From CAZAPO01 sp044841755 (GTDB lineage Bacteria; Bacteroidota; Bacteroidia; Flavobacteriales; Flavobacteriaceae), in NCBI GenBank assembly GCA_044841755.1, contig JAXOFM010000001.1, positions 186,001 through 250,000 on the forward strand: DNA of 64,000 nucleotides. The letters are read 5' to 3'. This document shows positions 18,921 to 27,891 of the stretch, in pieces. Each line of letters opens with the position of its first letter. The stretch's first letter is position 1. The notes beneath the pieces were generated by a model, which saw only the letters and a list, made by a program, of their open reading frames with translations, was not told the origin of the DNA and made no database searches. Made by a program: the position numbers and the translations under genes.

Positions 18921-19481
18921 ATGAAAAGACGAGAAGCTTTAAAAAGCATAGGTCTGGTCACTGGAGGAATTGTTCTCATGCCTTCCTGCAACCTATGGGA
19001 GGAAAAGGTTTCCATTGCCTTGAATAATCTTCAGATTACTTCGCAACAAGAAACTCTTCTAAGAGAAATAGTTGATATTATTATTCCCGAAGATCCTGAA
19101 ATACCTGGAGGAGTGAGTTTAGAAGCTCATAATTTTGTTTGGATTATGATAGACGACTGCGAGCCTAAAGAAAATCAAGATCGATTCATTAACGGACTTA
19201 ATCAGTTTGAAGTCAAAGCTAAAGAGTTGAAAGGTAAAAAATTCTGTAAGCTTAATGATTTGGACAAATTAGAAGCAATCAACTCTTTAATGGTAAATTC
19301 TGAAAATGAATTAGAGGCAGATATTAACCCATTTTTACAAACTACTAAATACTATACTGTGAGAGGTTATATGCAATCTGAGCATATAATGACAGAAGTC
19401 TTTCCGTATAAACTAGTTCCAGGAACATTTGGTTTATGTGAAACTATCTATGCTAACACTAAAATAAACCCAAATGCCTAA
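18921..19481 (+). CDS. gluconate 2-dehydrogenase subunit 3 family protein
   Basis: This 186-residue protein begins with a Tat-like signal (KRREALKSIGLVTGGIVLMPSC) that also carries a lipobox Cys. It has the family's core (LREIVDIIIPEDPEIPGG). Such small subunits accompany periplasmic GMC flavoenzymes and help export them. The gene overlaps the downstream GMC oxidoreductase gene by 8 bp. No cytochrome c subunit gene follows, so the electron acceptor is unknown. The sugar or polyol substrate cannot be predicted. Confidence 0.85.
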   Translation: MKRREALKSIGLVTGGIVLMPSCNLWEEKVSIALNNLQITSQQETLLREIVDIIIPEDPEIPGGVSLEAHNFVWIMIDDCEPKENQDRFINGLNQFEVKAKELKGKKFCKLNDLDKLEAINSLMVNSENELEADINPFLQTTKYYTVRGYMQSEHIMTEVFPYKLVPGTFGLCETIYANTKINPNA

Positions 19482-21189
19482 TTTCAATATTGACTACAAA
19501 CAAAGCAACACATTCGATGCAATAGTAATCGGATCTGGAATGACCGGAGGTTGGGCAGCTAAAGAATTTACAGAAAAAGGACTCAAAACTTTGGTTCTAG
19601 AAAGAGGAAGAGATGTAAAACATATAGAAGATTATCCAACAACCAATTTACAACCTTGGGAAGTAAAACACCGATTACAAGTAAATGATGAGGTGAAAAA
19701 AGAAAATCCAATCCTAAGCAGATGTTACAATTTCCTTGAAGATTCTCAACATTTCTTCATGAAAGATAAAGAAATGCCTTATGTTCAGGAGAAGCCTTTC
19801 GATTGGATTCGAGGAAACCAAACAGGAGGAAAATCATTGTTATGGGCAAGACAAACGCAACGTATAGGTGACCTAGATTTTGAAGGTCCAGCTAGAGATG
19901 GTTTTGCTGTTGATTGGCCTATTCGATATAAAGATATTGCTCCTTGGTACAGCCATGTAGAGAAGTTTGTTGGTATCTCCGGAAGCTATGATAATCTTCC
20001 AGAATTACCTGATGGTGAGTTTTTACCTGCTATGGGGTTAAACTGTGTAGAACAACATTTTAGTGATATTGTTGCTGACAAATACGACAAGAAAAGACAT
20101 GTAATTTATGCACGTTGTGCACATATTACAGAAGGACGCGAAATTTTCATGAAACAAGGGAGAGGATCATGTCAATATCGTGATTTATGTAGACGTGGTT
20201 GTCCTTATGGAGGATATTTTAGTGCAAATTCAAGTACACTTCCATGGGCAGCAAACACTGGAAATCTAAGCTTAGTAAATAATGCAGTAGTACATTCCAT
20301 TATTTACGATGATGATCAAGAAAAGGCAACTGGTGTTCGAGTAATTGATAGTAAAACAAAAGATGTTACCGAGTATTTTGCTTCCGTAATATTTGTAAAT
20401 GCAAGTGCTTTTGCAAGTGTCCATATTTTATTGAATTCTAAATCAAAGCGTTTCCCAAATGGCTTAGGTAATGACAATGGGTTACTAGGTAAATACGTAG
20501 CTTTCCATAACTATCGTGCTGGTGTAAGTGGTGAATATGAAGGCCATTTAGACAAGTTTACAACAGGAAGAAGACCAACAAGTGCTTATGTTCCTAGATT
20601 TAGAAATCTGTACAATCAAGAGACTGATTTTCTTAGAGGCTATGCGGCTGGTTTTGGCGCTGGAAGAAGGATAATTAATGAAGGTACAGATGGCGTAGGA
20701 CAAAGCTTAAAAGATGGTTTACTTAATCCTAAGTTCGGAAATTGGCATGTTGGCTCACATATGATGGGTGAAACAATCCCAAAAGAAGAAAGCCAGATAA
20801 AACTGCATGACACTTTAGTTGACCAATATGGAATCCCACAATTGAATATTTCACTTGATTATGATGATAACGATGAAAAAATGATCAAGGATTATATCGA
20901 GCAGATGTCGGAAATGTTTGAAACTGCTGGCTTTACTAATATTAGAACTCGCGATGATCATCGAGCACCTGGTTTAGACATACATGAAATGGGAGGAGCA
21001 AGAATGGGACATGATCCTAAAAATTCCATTTTGAACAAGTGGAATCAAGTGCATTCATGTAAAAACGTTTATGTGACGGATGGTGCATGCATGACATCTA
21101 CTGCAACCCAAAATCCGTCTTTAACATATATGGCATTAACAGCTAGAGCATGTGATCATGCAATTAAAGAATCAAAAAAGGCAATATAA
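19474..21189 (+). CDS. GMC-family FAD oxidoreductase (glucose/choline dehydrogenase-like)
   Basis: This 571-residue protein has an N-terminal FAD-binding dinucleotide fold (DAIVIGSGMTGGWAAKEF). Its Cys-rich segment (GSCQYRDLCRRGCPYGG) is typical of the gluconate-2-dehydrogenase-like branch. The C-terminal GMC signature (HEMGGARMGHDP, then VTDGACMTSTATQNPSLT) carries the catalytic His and Asn. It has no signal of its own and is presumably exported with the Tat-signalled subunit encoded just upstream. The substrate is probably a sugar or sugar alcohol. Confidence 0.9.
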   Translation: MPNFNIDYKQSNTFDAIVIGSGMTGGWAAKEFTEKGLKTLVLERGRDVKHIEDYPTTNLQPWEVKHRLQVNDEVKKENPILSRCYNFLEDSQHFFMKDKEMPYVQEKPFDWIRGNQTGGKSLLWARQTQRIGDLDFEGPARDGFAVDWPIRYKDIAPWYSHVEKFVGISGSYDNLPELPDGEFLPAMGLNCVEQHFSDIVADKYDKKRHVIYARCAHITEGREIFMKQGRGSCQYRDLCRRGCPYGGYFSANSSTLPWAANTGNLSLVNNAVVHSIIYDDDQEKATGVRVIDSKTKDVTEYFASVIFVNASAFASVHILLNSKSKRFPNGLGNDNGLLGKYVAFHNYRAGVSGEYEGHLDKFTTGRRPTSAYVPRFRNLYNQETDFLRGYAAGFGAGRRIINEGTDGVGQSLKDGLLNPKFGNWHVGSHMMGETIPKEESQIKLHDTLVDQYGIPQLNISLDYDDNDEKMIKDYIEQMSEMFETAGFTNIRTRDDHRAPGLDIHEMGGARMGHDPKNSILNKWNQVHSCKNVYVTDGACMTSTATQNPSLTYMALTARACDHAIKESKKAI

Positions 21190-21194
21190 ATTTA

Positions 21195-22586
21195 ATGAAA
21201 GAGATTAATTCTTACATCGATCAAAATAAAGATCGATTTTTAAACGAGCTATTAGACCTATTAAAACTACCTTCAATAAGTGCAGATTCAGCTTATAAAA
21301 ACGATGTACTTAAAACAGCTGAATTCACCGCAGAAAGCTTAAAAAATGCTGGATGCGATAAAGTAGAAATTTGCCCTACCGAAGGTTACCCAATTGTTTA
21401 TGGTGAAAAAATAACCGATTCCAACTTACCAACGGTTTTAGTCTATGGCCATTATGATGTACAACCACCAGACCCACTTGACCTGTGGGACTCGCCTCCT
21501 TTTGAACCTGTAATTAAAAACACCGAATTACATCCTGAAGGAGCAATTTTTGCACGTGGAGCTTGCGATGATAAAGGGCAATTCTATATGCATGTAAAGG
21601 CTTTAGAATTTATGACCTCAACAAATCAGCTTCCTTGTAATGTAAAATTTATGATTGAAGGTGAAGAAGAAGTTGGTAGTAATAGTTTAGCTGGATTCGT
21701 TAAAGAAAATCACGAAAAATTAGCGAATGATGTTATCTTAATATCTGATACTGGAATGATCTCTAAAGACACGCCTTCTATAACAACAGGTTTAAGAGGA
21801 TTGAGCTATGTTGAGGTTGAAGTAACTGGCCCTAACAGAGATTTGCATTCAGGGCTTTATGGAGGGGCTGTTGCCAACCCAATAAACGTCCTCACAAAAA
21901 TGATTGCGTCACTACATGATGAGAATAATCACATCACTATTCCAGGGTTCTATGACAAGGTTGAAGAATTATCTACAGTAGAACGAGCTGAAATGGCTAA
22001 AGCTCCATTTAGTTTAGAAGATTATAAAGCTGCACTCGATATTGATGCCGTTTATGGAGAAGAGGGGTATACAACTAACGAAAGAAACTCTATTAGACCT
22101 ACTTTAGATGTTAACGGAATTTGGGGAGGATACACTGGAGAAGGTGCCAAAACAGTTATTGCTAGCAAAGCTTATGCAAAAATTTCGATGAGACTAGTTC
22201 CCCATCAAGATTGGACTGAAATTACTCAGCTTTTTAAAGCGCATTTTGAAAATATTGCTCCAAAAGGCGTTAAAGTTGAAGTAAAGCCTCATCATGGTGG
22301 ACAGGGATATGTGACTCCAATCAACAACATTGGATATCAAGCCGCTTCAAAAGCCTATGAAGATACTTTTGGAAAAACACCAATTCCCCAACGTAGTGGA
22401 GGAAGTATTCCTATCGTTGCTTTATTTGAAGAAGAATTAAAAAGTAAAACTATTTTAATGGGCTTTGGGTTAGATAGTGATGCTATTCACTCTCCAAATG
22501 AACATTTTGGATTGTTCAATTATTTTAAAGGCATCGAAACCATTCCTTTATTTTATAAATATTACACTGAATTATTTTCTAAATAA
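21195..22586 (+). CDS. M20 family dipeptidase
   Basis: This 463-residue cytoplasmic metallopeptidase has the zinc ligands in VLVYGHYDVQPPDP, RGACDDKGQ and MIEGEEEVGS, with the general base Glu in EGEEEVGS. The dimerisation domain lies at about residues 190-350. Length and motifs match the CNDP-like dipeptidase branch, which finishes peptide breakdown. It lies between a GMC pair and a DPP-IV-like gene, all in the same direction, and could belong to a peptide-use operon. Confidence 0.9.
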   Translation: MKEINSYIDQNKDRFLNELLDLLKLPSISADSAYKNDVLKTAEFTAESLKNAGCDKVEICPTEGYPIVYGEKITDSNLPTVLVYGHYDVQPPDPLDLWDSPPFEPVIKNTELHPEGAIFARGACDDKGQFYMHVKALEFMTSTNQLPCNVKFMIEGEEEVGSNSLAGFVKENHEKLANDVILISDTGMISKDTPSITTGLRGLSYVEVEVTGPNRDLHSGLYGGAVANPINVLTKMIASLHDENNHITIPGFYDKVEELSTVERAEMAKAPFSLEDYKAALDIDAVYGEEGYTTNERNSIRPTLDVNGIWGGYTGEGAKTVIASKAYAKISMRLVPHQDWTEITQLFKAHFENIAPKGVKVEVKPHHGGQGYVTPINNIGYQAASKAYEDTFGKTPIPQRSGGSIPIVALFEEELKSKTILMGFGLDSDAIHSPNEHFGLFNYFKGIETIPLFYKYYTELFSK

Positions 22587-22607
22587 CATTTCAATAAGTT
22601 TCTTATA

Positions 22608-24935
22608 ATGAAAATCAATATTTTTAAAACACTAACTCCTGTTTTAGTATTATTAATTGCTAGTTGCTCAAATTCTGAATCTAAAAAACAAGTTACAGAA
22701 GCAGATTATAAAAGCGCAATTGCTCATATGGATCGCGATCTAAATAATTTAGTTTATGATCAAATCACTAGTAGCAGTTGGTCTGATGAAAACATTTTAG
22801 TTTACTCAAAACGGACTAAAGAAGGAAAAGAATTTATTTTAGTAAATCCTAAAACAAAAGAAAAAAAATTAGCCTTTGATCATACCAAACTTGCTAATGC
22901 TTTAAACGAACAACTTGAACTACAAACCGAGGCAAATAATCTCTCAATTTCAAGAGTTTCTTATACTACAAGTGACAATAGTATTACTTTTTCGGCAATT
23001 GGTTCTACATATGTTTGCAACTTATCTGATTTTTCTATCAACAAAAAATCAGAGATTAAAGTTAATAGACGTCTTGAACATGTTTCTCCAAATGGAAAGC
23101 TAGCTGCATATATTGATAATTACAACCTATGGGTTCGTAATCTGGAAACAGATCAAAGAACACAGCTTACTTTTGATGGTGAAAAAGACTATGGCTATGC
23201 TACCAATAACGCTGGTTGGATCAAAGGCGATAATGCTGTTTTAAAATGGTCTCCTAACTCTGATAAAATTGCAACCTTTCAACAGGATGCACGTGGTTTA
23301 GGCGAGATGTATTTAGTATCAACAAATGTCGGTCATCCAAAGTTAGAAGCTTGGAAACATCCACTACCAGGTGATATTAATGTATTTAAATTAGAACGCG
23401 TAATAATTCATTTAGGTAATGCTCCAAGAGTGGTCCGTTTAAATATGGATCCAGATTTTCAACGTGGTACTACAACAGACCACGTAGCTGGATGGACAGG
23501 TGAATTGTTAGACGCCAGATGGAATGATGATGGATCTCAATTTGCATTTGTTTCCTCTTCCAGAGACCATAAAATAGCTCATTTACAAATTGCCAATACT
23601 AATTCTGGGGCCGTAAGATCAGTTCATAAAGAAGAAGTTGACACGTATTACGAGTCTGGAAACGATATGGAAAACTACGATGTGTTATTCGATAGTAATG
23701 AATACATCTGGTTCTCAGAAAAAAGTGATTGGGGACATTTATACTTATATGATCTAACTTCTGGAGAGCTTAAAAATCAGATTACTTCTGGTGAATGGGC
23801 TGTTCAGCAATTATTACATATTGATAAGGAAAGTAGAGAGTTATTCTTTACTGTTGGAGGAAAAGATGAAGGCAACCCTTATCACTTATATCTGTATAAA
23901 GTAGGGTTTGATGGTAGCAATCTAACTAACTTAACACCAGATAAAGGACATCATTCTATCAACTTTTCATCAGATTACAGCTATTTCGTTGATACTTTTT
24001 CTACCACTGAAAATCCTCCCGTTTCAGTATTACGAGATAGAAATGGAGAAAAAATTCTAGATCTAGAAACTGCCGATATAACTGAATTGAAAGTTGTCAA
24101 CTGGCAACAACCAATTGAGTTCACTGTTAAAGCAAGAGATAACGAAACAGACCTTTACGGACTATTGTATTTACCTAGTCATTATGATGAAAGCACATCT
24201 TATCCAGTACTAAATTATATCTATCCAGGTCCACAATCTGGAAGTATTAGAAACTTTGCCTTTAGAGCGGTAAGTAGAGACTATCAAGCTGTAGCAGAAT
24301 TAGGTTTTGCAGTAGTTGCAGTTAATGCTATGGGAACTCCTGGTCGTTCTAAATCTTTCCATGATTTCTATTATGGAAACATGGGAGATAATGGACTTCC
24401 AGATAATATTACAGCCATTAAACAACTTGCTCAAAAATATAAAGGAATGGATATTGAACGAGTTGGAATTTGGGGACACTCAGGAGGTGGTTTTGCATCA
24501 ACCAGAGCTCTTTTTGCTTATCCAGATTTTTATGATGTAGCCGTTTCAGGAGCTGGGAATCATGACAATCGAAACTATGAGGCAGATTGGGGCGAAAAAT
24601 GGCAAGGTCTTTTAGAGCGCGGAACCATTGAAGGTAAAACAGATGAAACAACCAATTACGATAATCAGGCGAATCAGTTAATTGCTGGAAATTTAAAAGG
24701 AAAATTATTGATCACTCATGGCTCGATGGATAATAATGTACATCCTTCTAGTACCATGTTGGTTGTAGAAGCATTAATTAAAGCAAATAAAGATTTTGAC
24801 TTTATCTTATTCCCAAATAAGCGTCATGGTTATGGAGATATGACCACTTATATGACCAGAAAGCGTTGGGATTATTGGGTAAAACACCTTCTTAATGCTG
24901 AACCTCCAAAAGAGTTTTCTTTAGAGCATTTCTAA
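22608..24935 (+). CDS. S9 family dipeptidyl-peptidase IV-like lipoprotein
   Basis: This 775-residue protein has a lipoprotein signal (VLVLLIASCSN). An N-terminal beta-propeller (about 60-480) is followed by an alpha/beta-hydrolase domain. The catalytic Ser625 lies in GHSGGG, the Asp in HGSMDNNVHPSS and the His in NKRHGYGD. DPP-IV-type enzymes remove X-Pro dipeptides from peptide N-termini. A second, signal-peptide-bearing paralogue lies in the hydroxyproline cluster at 49.5-51.8 kb. The precise exo-specificity is inferred. Confidence 0.88.
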   Translation: MKINIFKTLTPVLVLLIASCSNSESKKQVTEADYKSAIAHMDRDLNNLVYDQITSSSWSDENILVYSKRTKEGKEFILVNPKTKEKKLAFDHTKLANALNEQLELQTEANNLSISRVSYTTSDNSITFSAIGSTYVCNLSDFSINKKSEIKVNRRLEHVSPNGKLAAYIDNYNLWVRNLETDQRTQLTFDGEKDYGYATNNAGWIKGDNAVLKWSPNSDKIATFQQDARGLGEMYLVSTNVGHPKLEAWKHPLPGDINVFKLERVIIHLGNAPRVVRLNMDPDFQRGTTTDHVAGWTGELLDARWNDDGSQFAFVSSSRDHKIAHLQIANTNSGAVRSVHKEEVDTYYESGNDMENYDVLFDSNEYIWFSEKSDWGHLYLYDLTSGELKNQITSGEWAVQQLLHIDKESRELFFTVGGKDEGNPYHLYLYKVGFDGSNLTNLTPDKGHHSINFSSDYSYFVDTFSTTENPPVSVLRDRNGEKILDLETADITELKVVNWQQPIEFTVKARDNETDLYGLLYLPSHYDESTSYPVLNYIYPGPQSGSIRNFAFRAVSRDYQAVAELGFAVVAVNAMGTPGRSKSFHDFYYGNMGDNGLPDNITAIKQLAQKYKGMDIERVGIWGHSGGGFASTRALFAYPDFYDVAVSGAGNHDNRNYEADWGEKWQGLLERGTIEGKTDETTNYDNQANQLIAGNLKGKLLITHGSMDNNVHPSSTMLVVEALIKANKDFDFILFPNKRHGYGDMTTYMTRKRWDYWVKHLLNAEPPKEFSLEHF

Positions 24936-24945
24936 ATAATAGAAT

Positions 24946-25809
24946 ATGAAGAATGAACACCCAATTCGCCTTTTAGAACTAAGTTTAGCAACTTTATTCA
25001 TTAGTACTTCGGGCGCATTGGGTAGATTCATTGATATGCCAACGCCTGTCACTATTTGGTGGAGGTGTTCTTTAGGATTACTTTTCCTCCTAGTCTTTTC
25101 AAAGATTTTTAAGATTAACCTAATCCCGAAAACAAAGAAGGACTTACCTACAATTGCAATTAGTGCTGTTTTTCTTGGCGCCCATTGGATTACCTATTTT
25201 TATTCTTTAAAGTTGTCAAATGTCGCCATTGGCATGTTATCGTTATACACATTCCCTGCGATTACAGCTTTATTAGAACCCTTATATATTAAGACTAAAC
25301 TTGAGATCACTCACATCTTTCTTGGCGCACTGATCATATTGGGGATTTATATTTTATCTCCTGAATTTGACCTTGAAAGTACCCAATTAAAAGGGATTTT
25401 ATGGGGACTACTATCAGCATTATGTTATGCCCTCCGAATTCTAATTTTAAAGAATCATGCAAAGAATTATCATGGAACAACTCTGATGATCTATCAATTA
25501 ATTGTTCTAACAATTATTCTAGTACCTGTGATGTTATTTATGGATACTTCAAACATTTCAACACAGTATCCTTATGTAATTTTATTAGCATTACTGACAA
25601 CGGCTATTGGACACTCACTATTTGTTCATACACTTAAATACTTTTCGGCAAGTTCAGCCAGCATCATAAGCAGTTTACTGCCTATTTACGGAATTTTGAT
25701 AGCCTACTTTTTCTTAGGTGAAATACCTACACTTAACACCTTTATCGGAGGAAGTTTAATTATGATAACTGTTGTTATTGAAGGTTTACGATCAAGAAAG
25801 AAGGCTTAG
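24946..25809 (+). CDS. EamA/DMT-family transporter
   Basis: This 287-residue membrane protein has about ten helices arranged as two EamA repeats. The first starts LATLFISTSGALGRFI and the second ILWGLLSALCYALRI. Members usually export amino acids or metabolites. It lies 10 bp after the S9 peptidase gene, so it may be co-transcribed and could release excess amino acids. It is convergent with the M28 gene, 4 bp apart. Confidence 0.85.
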   Translation: MKNEHPIRLLELSLATLFISTSGALGRFIDMPTPVTIWWRCSLGLLFLLVFSKIFKINLIPKTKKDLPTIAISAVFLGAHWITYFYSLKLSNVAIGMLSLYTFPAITALLEPLYIKTKLEITHIFLGALIILGIYILSPEFDLESTQLKGILWGLLSALCYALRILILKNHAKNYHGTTLMIYQLIVLTIILVPVMLFMDTSNISTQYPYVILLALLTTAIGHSLFVHTLKYFSASSASIISSLLPIYGILIAYFFLGEIPTLNTFIGGSLIMITVVIEGLRSRKKA

Positions 25810-25813
25810 CAAA

Positions 25814-27175
25814 CTATTCTTTTACAATTTTAAATGCTCCTTCTTTATCCACACTAATAACTTTAATGAAGTACACACCGTTGGACAGATTTGACATATC
25901 AATTTCGTTTAACTTTTTTAAAAGTTGTAATTCTAAAACCTTTTTACCTTCAATATTTAGAATTGACAGTTGAGCTTGTTCAATAACTTTTAAGTTAACT
26001 TGAAGTTTAGAGGTAACTGGATTGGGAAAAATATCAATTTCATCCTTTGTAAATTGATCAACACCTAACGTATTAAAATTTATACATTCGCTAATTTCAA
26101 CGCAAGAGTCAGAAGTTACTTCTACAGCATAACTCCCATTTGAAGATGGAGTAAATGATTGTGAGACCTCTCCAGATATTACTGCCATATTATTATCACA
26201 GTCTAACCATCTGTAACTTGCTCCTAATTGATTTGAAGTTAACATTGCTCCTCCTATTGTTACAGTGTTATCAACCGCCAACAAACTCCCTTTTGTAGCC
26301 ATAAATGCTGTAGCTAGTTTGGTTAGATCTGTAAAATAATCCATATCCAAATCTGCAAAACGGTCATTTGCCGTATGATAATTTGGTGTCTGATCATTAT
26401 TTCCCCATGATTCTCCAACTAACATTGCCGAATAACCTTGATCCCAAAATGGTTTATGGTCTGATAGTGGTGTACCTGGATCTACCACATTAACATTTAA
26501 ATTCAAACTGGAAGAAGCTAAAACAGCTAGGAGATCATCCTTTAAGGCTATAGAACCTGCAATATTTCTCACATCTATATCAAAAACATTATCACCATCA
26601 CCATCATACGCCATCATATCTATATTATAAACTCCAAGTATATTATCACCATTAGTACTAGCATTTGCAGCGTAGTTTGCAGCTCCTAATAACCCTTGTT
26701 CCTCTTCATCCCAAAATGCATAAATAATGGTATTATCAAAACATTGAGTTGATAAAATTCTTGCAACTTCTAAAATTGCTGCGGTTCCGCTGGCATTGTC
26801 ATCGGCACAATAATTATTGACAGTATCGTAATGCGCACAAATAATATAAATATCGTTAGGATTGGTCTTTCCTAATTGGGATGCAACAATGTTTCGGCCA
26901 TTTACACTATAACCAATATCACTAACAGTAATATTACTTAGTGCAGCTAAACGCTCCACGAGATAATCTGCAGCTACGTCATTGGCATTACTTTCTCTAT
27001 TTAATATTGTAACTGGATTACCATTAACAACAGTAGCATCTTCACCAGAAAACTCTCTGATCACCTTGACTAAAGTATCTTGATTTACACTATTCATCAA
27101 ATCGGTTACAGTTTGAGAAGCAACCTGAAGTACAGAAAATATACTAAAGACAAGTAGAAAGGTTAGCTTGTTCAT
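25814..27175 (-). CDS. M28 family zinc aminopeptidase with type IX sorting domain
   Basis: This 453-residue secreted protein has a signal peptide ending VLQVASQ. Its M28 catalytic domain (about 30-300) carries zinc ligands in ICAHYDTV, CADDNASGT, WDEEEQGL, IDMMAYD and SDHKPFW. A short Ig-like region (QSFTPSSNGSYAVEVTSDSC) and a C-terminal T9SS domain (IDIFPNPVTSKLQVNL) follow. It should act outside the cell, freeing amino acids from peptide N-termini. It is transcribed alone and diverges from the blaI-like gene. Confidence 0.9.
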   Translation of the reverse strand: MNKLTFLLVFSIFSVLQVASQTVTDLMNSVNQDTLVKVIREFSGEDATVVNGNPVTILNRESNANDVAADYLVERLAALSNITVSDIGYSVNGRNIVASQLGKTNPNDIYIICAHYDTVNNYCADDNASGTAAILEVARILSTQCFDNTIIYAFWDEEEQGLLGAANYAANASTNGDNILGVYNIDMMAYDGDGDNVFDIDVRNIAGSIALKDDLLAVLASSSLNLNVNVVDPGTPLSDHKPFWDQGYSAMLVGESWGNNDQTPNYHTANDRFADLDMDYFTDLTKLATAFMATKGSLLAVDNTVTIGGAMLTSNQLGASYRWLDCDNNMAVISGEVSQSFTPSSNGSYAVEVTSDSCVEISECINFNTLGVDQFTKDEIDIFPNPVTSKLQVNLKVIEQAQLSILNIEGKKVLELQLLKKLNEIDMSNLSNGVYFIKVISVDKEGAFKIVKE

Positions 27176-27524
27176 TTTTTTGGGATTTATTTCTCTTTCT
27201 ATATCAAAGATACATTTTTTACTCGATAATGGAGATTGTGATACTCCTAGGCTTACTACAATTGAATTGCTAAAAAAGGGCTCATCTACTAGATAAACCC
27301 TTTTACAATCGTATTAAATCAAACATTAAAAATCAACAATCTATGACTAACTAACCTGATAACAATATCTATAAATTGTTTATACAAAATTATTAATAGG
27401 CACCCTCTTTTGGTGTAACCAGAGTTACATATAACTGTTAAAATTTCTCTAATCTGTGTATCTAAATTTGGTGTTTACAATTTTTATTCTACATTTGTAG
27501 AGTTAATTCTAATATTGTAGAGCA
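27176..27524. promoter_or_regulatory. 349-bp divergent intergenic region between the M28 peptidase and blaI-like genes
   Basis: Leftward, TATCTTTG (complement of 27205-27212) is a -7 box candidate for the peptidase. Rightward, taaatttg at 27463-27470 matches TAnnTTTG before blaI. A perfect dyad TGTAAC-caga-GTTACA at 27414-27429 lies upstream of that box. Two BlaI-type operators occupy the blaI leader. A weak hairpin with arms aaaaggg/cccttttt-like lies near 27273-27303. Nothing coding is seen. Confidence 0.5.
27487..27522 (+). promoter_or_regulatory. pair of BlaI/MecI-type operators in the blaI leader
   Basis: Two related 16-bp boxes, ttctacatttgtagag (27487-27502) and ttctaatattgtagag (27507-27522), lie 20 bp apart, two helical turns. 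The first is a CTACA/TGTAG dyad resembling the TACA/TGTA operators of BlaI/MecI repressors. They sit between the candidate -7 box and the ATG at 27525, so autorepression is expected. Confidence 0.7.
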
Positions 27525-27890
27525 ATGCAATTATCAAAAACCGAAGAGCAGTTAATGCAACATTTATGGAAACTGGAGAAAGCTTTTATGAAAGATATTC
27601 TTGAAGCTTACCCTAACCCAAAACCAGCAACTACTACAATTGCTACGCTCTTAAAACGTATGACAGACAAAGGTTATGTAGCTTATAATATTTACGGAAA
27701 GTCTCGTGAATATTACCCTTTGGTAAAAAAGAAAGATTATTTTTCTAAGCACGTTAACAATCTTATTAAAACATTCTTTAATGACAATGCAACTCAGTTT
27801 GCTTCGTTCTTTACTAAAGAAACCAATTTGGATAAAGAACAATTGGAAGATTTAAGAAAACTAATAGATAACGAAATTAAAAAGCGATAA
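27525..27890 (+). CDS. BlaI/MecI-family transcriptional repressor
   Basis: This 121-residue protein has the BlaI/MecI winged-helix domain (SKTEEQLMQHLWKLEKAF, then ATTTIATLLKRMTDKGYV) and the C-terminal dimerisation helices. In the classical system it is cleaved when a membrane M56 sensor detects a signal, and such a sensor gene starts 2 bp downstream. Two operator-like boxes directly precede it. No beta-lactamase gene is nearby, so the controlled genes are probably its own operon and perhaps others. Confidence 0.92.
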   Translation: MQLSKTEEQLMQHLWKLEKAFMKDILEAYPNPKPATTTIATLLKRMTDKGYVAYNIYGKSREYYPLVKKKDYFSKHVNNLIKTFFNDNATQFASFFTKETNLDKEQLEDLRKLIDNEIKKR

Positions 27891-27891
27891 G

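Noticed and set aside
27176..27524. Possible small RNA or extra gene in the 349-bp divergent region
   Set aside because: No coding frame or convincing terminator was found; the visible signals are explained as promoters and operators.
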